Assembly: GCA_023053575.1 (NCBI GenBank)
Contig: JAKZAP010000012.1
Coordinates: 8,246,230 to 8,310,229 of the forward strand
Origin: Branchinecta lynchi
Lineage: Eukaryota > Arthropoda > Branchiopoda > Anostraca > Branchinectidae
DNA length: 64,000 nt
Direction: 5' to 3'
Shown: piece after piece, positions 56,401 through 64,000 of the stretch
How positions within the stretch are numbered: the stretch's first letter is position 1
How the letters are laid out: every line of letters begins with the position of its first letter
Notes under the pieces: model-generated
What the model saw: the letters and a program-made list of their open reading frames with translations, nothing else
What the model was told of the DNA's origin: nothing
Databases searched by the model: none
Made by a program: the position numbers and the translations under genes

Positions 56401-57000
56401 AGTACGAGGGATGGATGAGAAGCTGTTTTCCAAAACAATCGGGCAAACAGGAGGAGGTGCCAAGGAATTCTGGCTCCCAACCGTAGGAATCATGATATCA
56501 CTGTAAGTGAGGGGCTCAAATCTATTTTTTACTGGAATTGATGATACAAGCGAAACTGCGTCGTCGCCAGTAGTAGAATTATCTGTTACACTGCGGTACC
56601 CAGATAAGGGAAAGGAGGAGGTGGGAAAGGGAAGTTTATTTGCTTTGACACCCGACGATGGTTTTGATTGAGGGGGCTTGGGGGAGCCAGGGGGAAACGA
56701 GGCTTGTGATATGACTGCACGAGTGACAGATGGGAGAAATGATGAGTGGAAGGGGGAGGGGGTATGGGGTCGAGTATGCTTTTCACTCCCGGATAAGTAC
56801 CACGAACGGACACCGCTTGAAGCAGAGGATGGGGTTTGGGGGTTGTCCTCTGTGTCGCGTTCATAACTGGTGACTAGGCAGCCTTTATGCGGAGTAGGGA
56901 TTTTCTTAGCATAAGAAACTTGGTGAGTTTCCTCAGAGTGGAAAGTCTTCACAGGGAAAAGTGTTTGAGTGGGGTTTAGTGTGAAATAGTAGTGTGGCCG
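53420..57000 (-). mobile_element. CR1-like LINE, nearly full length
   Basis: A minus-strand non-LTR retrotransposon with a proline-rich N-terminal part, AP-endonuclease and reverse transcriptase. The 3' UTR ends about 53420 with AATAAAGTATCAGTATCAG, a short tail repeat. It split a duplicated segment: 53160-53410 and 57090 onward correspond to contiguous sequence at 27460-27710. Confidence 0.8.
53620..56952 (-). pseudogene. LINE ORF (endonuclease and reverse transcriptase), one in-frame stop
   Basis: A single frame of about 1110 codons is broken only by TAA at 56146-56148. Residues before it: a Ser/Pro-rich region, then the start of the endonuclease (LLLSNAESL..DLICITE). After it: AGDGNELN and GGTSLDIICTN endonuclease blocks; the expected SDH catalytic block reads SYH, which would inactivate the nuclease. 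The RT follows: QKKG..RPITLTP, VDLQKAFD (motif A), GVPQGTLLGPLLF (motif B), FVDD (motif C, usually YADD) and LEYACPVWH near the end. No RNase H domain. CR1/L2-group architecture. A stop plus a changed catalytic residue suggest a recently dead copy. Confidence 0.85.
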
Positions 57001-57085
57001 TTTATTTGTGTATTTACATGTACTTATTTATGTTTGCTTGTTATGGCCCTTGGGCTTTCAAGGCAAATAAATATCATTTCATATC
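57000..57085 (+). repeat. Separate retroposon 3' end abutting the LINE's 5' end
   Basis: GTTATGGCCCTTGGGCTTTC followed by AAATAAATATCATTTCAT looks like a plus-strand CR1 3' terminus. It points opposite to the LINE and does not match that LINE's own 3' end, so it is either another insertion or a template-switched end. Confidence 0.4.
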
Positions 57086-57089
57086 AGAT

Positions 57090-57660
57090 ATCATCAAGTT
57101 GAAACTTGTGGGCATTAAGGTCTAGTTGTGCCTTTTGGGGGTCCCAATCCCCACATCCACTTGGTTCAGGGGCAATTGGGCAAAATTTGCCCAGTGACTA
57201 CTGCTCCCACCTAGACTACAGCTAGAAATAGGGCGATAGAATTCCTTGTGCCTTAAGAACGTAGGTTTGGGAAGATACTTTTGGAGTTAGCCACTCAGAC
57301 TATCCCCACTTATGGGCAACTTACCCAGATTGCCCAAAAGTAAAGTTCATGTTGATGGTTGTCACGCTATGGTCTCTTTATGCCCTTTTGGGGTCAAAGC
57401 CCCAGATCCACTTGGTTCAGGGGCAGTTGGGCCAAGATTGCTCAGTGATTATGTTCTCAATAGTTGAAGATAGGGCGATGAGATTTCTTGTCATTACAGA
57501 TCCTACAGTTGGTAATATACTTTTGGAGACCCCCCCCCCCTTCCCTTTATGGTCAACTGGGCCAGATTGCCAATAAGTTTGTGACCCGTGATTGGTATCA
57601 AACTGAAATTTGGTAAAAATTTGGAAAATATCGGTCTAGATGTACGGTTTGACAAGAACA
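57090..57660. repeat. About 240-265-bp units, gene C flank
   Basis: Matches 27690-28260 (CAAGTTGAAAC, TCTAGTTGTGCCTTTTGGGG, AGATTGCCCAAAAGTAAAGT). A further partial unit occurs at 58720-58840. Confidence 0.7.
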
Positions 57661-57979
57661 ACACTGTTAAAAGTCTCATAACAGATAACACACGGTTTCA
57701 ACAGATAATGCGTAACAGATAACACTTCGGATGTCATATCATGTGTTTGAAAACGTTATGCATCAAATATTATGCATAACAATCTTTGTCAGGAAGAGCC
57801 AAAAAAGTATCTACTGATTTTATTTCCTTATCGTCACGACGTCGGAAAACTCTGCAGATATTTTTTGGCGGTTTTTCGGTTCGTCCTGATGGGACTGACA
57901 GTGAAATAACCTAATCCCCCTATCGTCTCCCTATCTCTGTAACACGACCATTCGGAGTCGAACAAATCCCTGTGCCCTG

Positions 57980-58609
57980 CCCGATGCAAACGAGCGGAGA
58001 GTAGGAGCTACGCGGAACATTACAATCCGTTACCTCTACAAAAAGCTATATCGCTGTAAAGCCCCGAAGTAAAGCCACCTCCTGTGATAACTCCTCCGGT
58101 AAGATCACCAATTTACCGTTCTATCTCTTTATGGAATTCATTGCCATCTGATACGCCTTCTCACCTTACCTTCCATTCCGTTTTCCAGCGTCTGCTCCTA
58201 TCCACTCAATTTCACCAGTAGGTAATGCACCCGTATTTACCCGTCTTTTTGTGTTTTTTCTTTCGTTCAGTTTTATTCTCATATTTAGTTCTCTCTGTAG
58301 TTAACCATGATTAAAAATAAATACAAAAATTTAATAATTCTTCCGTGTTTATGTCTATTATTTCCTTCCGTTTCTTTCTTTCCTTTCAGTGTATTTTTCT
58401 TCTTTTTTTTGCCGTCAGTACCTTTCTGTGTGTGTAGTTTATTTATGCTCCTAATGTGATGTAATTTATTGTAATGTGAATATTTTCAGTGTAGGTTAGT
58501 ATATAGGTAGTAGATCCCCAACAAGATAGCTTCAGGGGGTCTTGTTTATCACATTATATTTTTTGTTATGTAGTCTACGTAGCACAAATAAATTAATGAA
58601 TGAATGAAT
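57980..58609 (+). repeat. CR1-like 3' UTR with (AATG)n tail
   Basis: A long T-rich non-coding stretch ends GTAGCACAAATAAATTAATGAATGAATGAATG, the 3' end of a plus-strand retroposon. No coding sequence is left. The 5' boundary is approximate; sequence at 57900-57975 still matches the gene B flank. Confidence 0.5.
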
Positions 58610-58841
58610 GCACAACCGCGAAGAGGGAAGTAGACGGGCAGCAACTCAGAGCTCAGCAAATACCTCTAGGTCAGCTCAGTTTGGTCGAGGTATCCATATA
58701 TAGTCACTGCATGGGTCAAAAGACGGAGGTTTTGTGGGTCTTGACCCTCCTTATACACCTCTCACCCTTGGCCCAGATCGCCCATGAGTAAAGTTTGTGA
58801 ACGGTGACTGGTTTCAGATTCAAGTTTGATATACCTGTAGA

Positions 58842-60230
58842 CAAGGGCGTCGCGAGGGGGGGGGGTGCAGCCCCCCCCCACCTTTTTAAGATTCGGTAAA
58901 ATTTTGGGCCGGAGGCCCGAAATTTGACTGAAATTGTTCGGTATTTTTTCTATAGCAGAACTTTTCGATATATTTATGGGATTCGGTAGTTATACAGAAT
59001 CCTAAATAGGCTTTCTGTACAAATCTCTTCGGTATACTGATCGGGATTCGGTATAATTGCCAGTAGCCTATTCGGTAGTTATCACGAATTTGGTGAAAGT
59101 ATTGACTTAAATCATTGGGTAATTTTTCGATGCCGGAACTATTCGGTATATTTATGGAGATTCCGTAGTTACACAGACTCCCGAATACGCTATTGGTTAA
59201 AAATTATTCGGTATCATGATTGAGATTCCGTAATTTATTCAGTATAATTTCCAGGATTAGGAAGTTAACCACAAATCCTGACTTTGTTCCAGTTTCGAAG
59301 AAAGTGTACCGAATATGAATATTGTTCGGTAGTCTTTCGATACTAAAACAATTTGGTATAATAACCGTTATACGGTAGTTATACAGAATCCCGAACATGC
59401 TATCGGTCTTAACTTATTCGGTATAATAACTGGGATTCGGTAATTTATTCGTTACAATTGCCAGGATTCGGAAGTTACCACGAACCTCGAAACTCAGAAG
59501 AGGTCGAGTAAAGCACTGGTCGCAGACAAAAGGGATGATCTATGATACCATCGATAGTCCTTACTTTATTTTGGATCCCAAAAAGAAGAATAATGATAAA
59601 TATTTCGAAAATTCCGCCTGCCGCACTTTTCGTAATCTTCTCTATTTGTGGAAGGGCGCGTCATTTGACGGGGGTTTTAAGCCAGTTTTAGGATTGAGAT
59701 TTCGCAACATTAAAAGCTAGAATCTGGATGGAAATTAAATTTGTCACGAAAAAATCTCGCCTGCGGCGCTCACTTTATGTGAGCATGGGCATTATTGGGT
59801 AGGCTACAGTAGCCACTGCTGCAGGAACGTCGCTCCATCCTGTTTCTGGAACTTCTTAGAGTCTCGGTATTTAATCAACGGTAAATGATAGAATTTGTAA
59901 GAGAAGCAGTTAAATTTTAACCTAAAAAAAAATGGATTTCGAAAATTTTCGCATGCAGCGCTCGATTTAATTTTCTATTGGCTATAATAGACAGAAGCTA
60001 TTACTGCAATCATGCCCGGCAATATATCCTCCATGTGGGCTTCACCAAAACGCCGCCTAATAGTTGGCTTATTGTATTTATATTTATATATCGTGGCCTC
60101 CTACGTAATCGTTTCTGTTCCATAATTTAAAGCTCGAAAACTTAGTTGTAGGATTCGGTAAAATTTTTGATAGATTCGGTAAAATTTTGGCTCTGCACCC
60201 CCCACCGAAAATTCACTTGCGACGCCTCTG
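58842..60230. mobile_element. hAT-type element, 1389 bp, TSD CCTGTAGA
   Basis: Ends CAAGGGCGTCGCGAGGGG and reverse complement of TTCACTTGCGACGCCTCTG, with a perfect 8-bp CCTGTAGA at 58834-58841 and 60231-60238. The interior has many ATTCGGTA(A/G)TTA words and CTCGCCTGCGGCGCTCACTT, as in the 0.5-kb relative at 12648. No transposase frame; non-autonomous. Confidence 0.88.
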
Positions 60231-60307
60231 CCTGTAGATATATCGGTCTAGATATGCATCTTGATGGGTCCTGACCCCCCTCCTGCAACCTCCAGAGAAG
60301 TGTCAAA

Positions 60308-60695
60308 TGATTGATTGAATAAAATACTTTCGGCCTATGGTCATAATTTCTTCTTTCATATTCGCGATGCGATGTGACTATTTCAAGCTTAATGCGACGT
60401 CGAGTTAACATGGGTAGATTTTGGAAGCTGGTACTACAGTTGCTGAAAGAAATTCAACTTAACGCTCCTGATTCATCTGATGACTTTCCTGGTTAGGAAA
60501 TATTCTTATTAGCAATTTAAGAGGGGAAAACCTTCCAGAAAACCATGGATAAATAAGTAAATTGTCTGAACTGGTGTCATATGAGTTTATATTTCTATTT
60601 GCTTTTCAGTTTAGAGTCTAGACTATGATAACTCCAATCTAAGACAAAAGCTGGTCTAGTTTATTGTTCAGCTGAAAGCGTTACATCTACAATTA
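60308..60695. repeat. 3' flank of gene C shared with gene B
   Basis: Copy of 28604-28968, including TAGATTTTGGAAGCTGGTAC and the AATAAA at 60660-60665 (minus) that serves gene C. Confidence 0.8.
60660..60665 (-). terminator. Poly(A) signal AATAAA of gene C
   Basis: AATAAA on the minus strand, about 31 nt after the stop codon, in the sequence context shared with gene B. Confidence 0.55.
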
Positions 60696-61545
60696 TTAGT
60701 AGTTAGCTCTCACTTTACAGACAAACGGAAGTACGGAGGGGCCAGACGTGGCGATATCTACAGCTTGCCAAGCTGAATATGAATAGTCGAGGTATCCTCC
60801 GTAACCTGAAGAATAACTATAATACCAGTCTGAAAAGACCGCTGTTGTTCCATCAGTCCAACGCACGTCATCATATGTTATTCCAATCCACACGGAGAAA
60901 CCTGAGGTTATACTCTCTAGGTACGAGTTTTCTTCGCTAGAGTGAATGGATACGAGTTCCGTCCGATCAGCACGACAATAGCTCTGGGCATCCTGCCAAC
61001 GCAAATTCGACATGACTAGTCTGTAGCAGTAGCAGCCTTCATTCGCTGAAGAGCTGGACCAGCACTTCAGCGAGTAACCGGTGGGGCACTGCTCTACGGG
61101 CGGAGGTATGGTTGTCGGAGCTTGTTCTGGCTTCTGGCAGATCACAGGGCGTAACTCGTTGCATCCGCTATCGGACCATCCGAAAGGCGCTGCGAAGCCT
61201 TCGTCAGAGCTGCCGACGAAGTGAACACAATTGCTGCTATTGGCTCCGTTGCCCAGTTTGCATAGTCAAACTCAGTACCATCCGTCCAGGTGAAACTTGA
61301 GTTCTTTCGGTTGAGACCCAACCACGACCCTCGGCTGAAATCAGACGGAAAGACGTAGATAAACTTGTTCTCGTTTTCCGAATGGATGGAGACCATGTCA
61401 CCACCGAATCCGCGACAGATCTGCCTGGCTACGTCATAGCGAATGTAGCCGTCCACGAACTGATAGCAACTACACGACTCGACATTGCAGATCTGCTCCC
61501 ATCCTTCCTCGCATGCAATCTCTTTATCAAGCTCATTGGCAAGAA
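60696..61545 (-). pseudogene. CTLD gene C, exon 2 (16-nt deletion, frameshift)
   Basis: The second exon of the third copy starts at 61545 after acceptor TTTTCAG, with a first in-frame segment LANELDKEIACEEGW. CTLD1 reads normally to YANWA, where, relative to genes A and B, 16 nt are missing at 61250/61251 (the codons for EDKPS and part of N). The frame is lost in the very loop that normally carries the sugar-binding motif. Downstream, in the shifted frame, everything is intact: WSDSGC, VICQK, the PTTIPPPVEQ linker, all of CTLD2 and RANY-stop. It is called a pseudogene because of the shift, but it has no other lesion, so an allele or assembly error is possible. Confidence 0.8.
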
Positions 61546-63620
61546 CTGAAAAGTACGAGTAAGTTAAATTCGAGACAAAATTGGAAAGTGTTAGCTGTGA
61601 TTAGTTGCGATTTTGATCTGAATTCTCCGTTCTTCATTTACGCTTCTTGTACAAATTCCATTTTTGCCCTTCTTGCTTCTCAGTTCTCGCTTTTGACAAA
61701 AACACTAACTTTGTATACTTACTAGACATCCGACTTCTGCTGACCAATCAGGACGAAGAACCAGAATTGAGATCTGAAGATCGAAGCAACTTCTTGACTC
61801 TGCAGAATCGCAAAGCTTCCCCGTTCTCAGTTTTGACAAAAGGGCAAGAAAGTCAAGAGTTAAAGAGTGTAAAAAAAAAGTCAATAGTAAACAAAACGCG
61901 GAACCGGAGAAGGAAGAGAATCGCTAGGAAAATTCAGATAAAAAAACGAAACTATTCATGCCGTTGCCACAGCAGACGGGAATTTATGTAACTTTTTTAA
62001 TCGTGGGCATTTGCAAAACAAATACTAACGTATATCGAGGGGTGAAGTCGCAGCTCACAAAGTAGGAAATGTGAAGGTAATTGAGAGAAGATACAAAACG
62101 GAAATTACGAAAGTCTATTCGCACCGCATATGGGCGCACTGCTCCAAAACTCGGGACGATGTAATCCAGAGGCGACATTTCGCGGAAAGCCATGGTGGCA
62201 ACGGCGTCAACCGGGGCCCCCTTCACATTCTTTAACGTAAATATTACATTACTGAGACCGAAAATACCAAAGTGATTACCAGCATACGAACGAACAGTAA
62301 AAATAAATTCACAAAGACTGATACTAAGAGATATTTTATATAATGAGAATATACACAATCGATTTTACGCCTTCATGGGTAGCTGGGCCGCCGTGGAAGG
62401 TCATGGGGTTATAGTGTTTTTGCGGTCCATCAATTATTTTTCAATCTGGTATTCAACATATTATAACAAATAAAAAGGCCGAAAAGATGTTATAATTATA
62501 GCTACCATAGCGTATGGTTCAACCTGCCGGAATCATGCGTTATCTGAACTATTCAACGTTCAAGAAGCAAGTGCTACTCTTAATTCTGGCCTGGTCCAAG
62601 TTTCCAAGACCTTTCCAAAAATCGCCAACAAATCTACTCAAAACGTTACTCATTGGCGAAGAAGCGGTTTTGAAAAACTTTATTTTTTGCAACCTTTTTC
62701 TAGTTTTCTTTTTTGTTACTCCACACCTTGGAAATCGCGGGCTATAAATGAATGACTTAGCCTACTTATAGTTAGGTGTACGGCAAGTCGTTATTCAATT
62801 CTGTCCCTTACTGCGTCTCTGCGTTTTGTCCCTCTCGCACGTTGGGTCACGACCCCATAATTTGGAATGAATAATTTCATCTTCTGCGTCTACGGCAGAA
62901 GGTAACACAATGGCATGCTACGCTAGCTCCTCGTAACTACACAAATCAGTCGCATTGTATTTCACACTGGTACTGAGAAGTCCTAGCTCTCTTATTAATA
63001 CAGAAAGCCTTTCTTAAAAGGTTTGTCGTACCTAAATTGATGTACGTCCGTATTCTACCCGTCCATACTCATTTCCATATTTTCGCCTAATCCAGCCTAA
63101 CGGCACTACGCTGAGTTTTGCAATTGCATGGCTCCTTTCAAGGCAGATCAGGCTGCCGCTTATTAAAGTAGCTCATTGGTCGAAATACCGGTTATGGAAG
63201 TTTTTTCGTCTTTATTATGAAAATCAAGGGTGCCGCGCGACGCTAAAAAGAGCCAGAACAGGTTTGTAAACTTTGAAAAATCAGCGGAGTTTCGAAGGGG
63301 TAACGTATGTATGAGTATTGGAATAGAAACTCCGTGTGCTTAAACATTGAAAATACGATGCAAGTTGTTACGATTATCTGAAACTCGGGCAGCGGACCAT
63401 TATTATAGTAACACCAGGCCAGTATTCAGGAATTTATTTCGGGGGGCGGGTCTACGAGTGGGTCGGACCTATTGATACCTAATAATGCAACAAGAATATA
63501 GATCAGATATTAAAGCCTATAGAAAACGATTCTTTTTGCATGTGACGGGAGTCAAACCCCTTAACTCCTTCTTTAGTAACACAGATGTCTGTTTTAGCGA
63601 AGAAGGAGAAAATGTGCCTA
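61546..63620 (-). other. Gene C intron 1 (about 2.1 kb)
   Basis: The shortest of the three lectin introns and free of recognisable transposons. An open frame at 61984-62358 (-) has no known domain and is not supported by splice context. Confidence 0.55.
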
Positions 63621-63621
63621 C

Positions 63622-63661
63622 CGCTTGCAACAATCACTAAAAACAAGAATATGTTTTTCAT
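63622..63661 (-). CDS. CTLD gene C, exon 1 (signal peptide)
   Basis: A 40-nt exon: ATG at 63659-63661, MKNIFLFLVIVAS plus one base, donor GTAGGC. Joined to 61545 it continues VLANELDKEIACEEGW, a textbook secretory signal with likely cleavage after VLA. Same length, phase and sequence as the exons at 26409 and 37230. Its exon 2 is frameshifted, so only the exon is intact. Confidence 0.78.
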
Positions 63662-63800
63662 TTTAGCTGTCTAAGATACACTAAATCAAAACCTATGGGG
63701 TATTAATTGATAACGCAGTCTGTGTTTTATCTCTAATGACCTGCTGTTTTATCATAGCATTGCCTGGGTGATCAAAGATCACGGAGATGGAGATAACATA
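63662..63800 (-). promoter_or_regulatory. Conserved upstream region of gene C
   Basis: More diverged than in A and B, but AGATAA (63727-63732) is again 66 nt from the ATG and TTATCA (63708-63713) 47 nt. TGATCTTTGATCA near 63770-63782 holds the same TCF/LEF-like CTTTGATC as gene A. Confidence 0.45.
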
Positions 63801-64000
63801 CGTAATTACAAGGGGGCTGTCGTTGGCCAGGGAGAAACGTCCCTGCTTGCCCACCTTAGAAATCTTTTCTGTTCAATCCTAAAGCTGGAGTTGGCCAACG
63901 GAATGCCCTTGTAGAGCCTACCTAATTTCCACCACACTCCGTCTAATTCCGCCGTAGCCCTGTCTTTTCCGTTTAAACTTTCCGTTCTAACACCATAATG

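Noticed and set aside
61984..62358. 124-residue frame as a gene on the minus strand
   Set aside because: Inside the gene C intron, no domain recognised, no duplicate in genes A or B.

Overview
The window is animal nuclear DNA, most likely from a marine invertebrate; I cannot name the species. The evidence is spliced genes with GT...AG introns, C-type lectin-domain (CTLD) proteins, a CR1-like LINE, hAT-type elements with 8-bp target duplications, a tRNA-derived SINE, and Helentron/DINE-like elements with internal minisatellites and ACGG microsatellites of the kind described from bivalves and flies. Real coding sequence is a few per cent of the window. Most short open frames lie inside repeats.

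The host genes I can support are: (1) the last exon of an MsrA-like methionine sulfoxide reductase at about 2.5 kb (+); and (2) three tandem minus-strand genes for secreted two-CTLD proteins. Each lectin gene has a 40-nt first exon encoding the signal peptide and one large second exon carrying both CTLDs. Gene A (exon 1 at 26.4 kb, exon 2 at 9.4-10.3 kb) is a pseudogene with three lesions. Gene B (37.2 kb and 29.0-29.8 kb) is intact, about 305 residues. Gene C (63.6 kb and 60.7-61.5 kb) has one 16-nt deletion that shifts the frame. The sequence just upstream of the three start codons is conserved, including two GATA-type sites at nearly fixed distances.

Layout: 0-8 kb holds a perfect 139-bp-arm hairpin, MITEs, LINE tails, the MsrA exon and a DINE. 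8-27 kb is gene A, with an intron swollen to about 16 kb by a 9.5-kb inverted-repeat (foldback) element (11751-21225), two DINEs and hAT MITEs. 27-37.5 kb is gene B, with DINEs and a 1.27-kb foldback element in its intron. 37.5-44.4 kb is poor in recognisable features, apart from a hAT MITE and a degenerate minisatellite. 44.4-50.5 kb is a second foldback element (6.07 kb). 50.7-53 kb holds nested hAT elements and a small relative of the first foldback. 53.4-57 kb is a nearly full-length CR1-like LINE with one in-frame stop. 57-64 kb is gene C with its duplicated flanks.

The gene copies share flanks and intron sequence. Several insertions present in one copy are absent from another, so the order of duplication and transposition can be read directly. 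The two large foldback elements do not match a transposon class I can name, and they are the best candidates for something undescribed.
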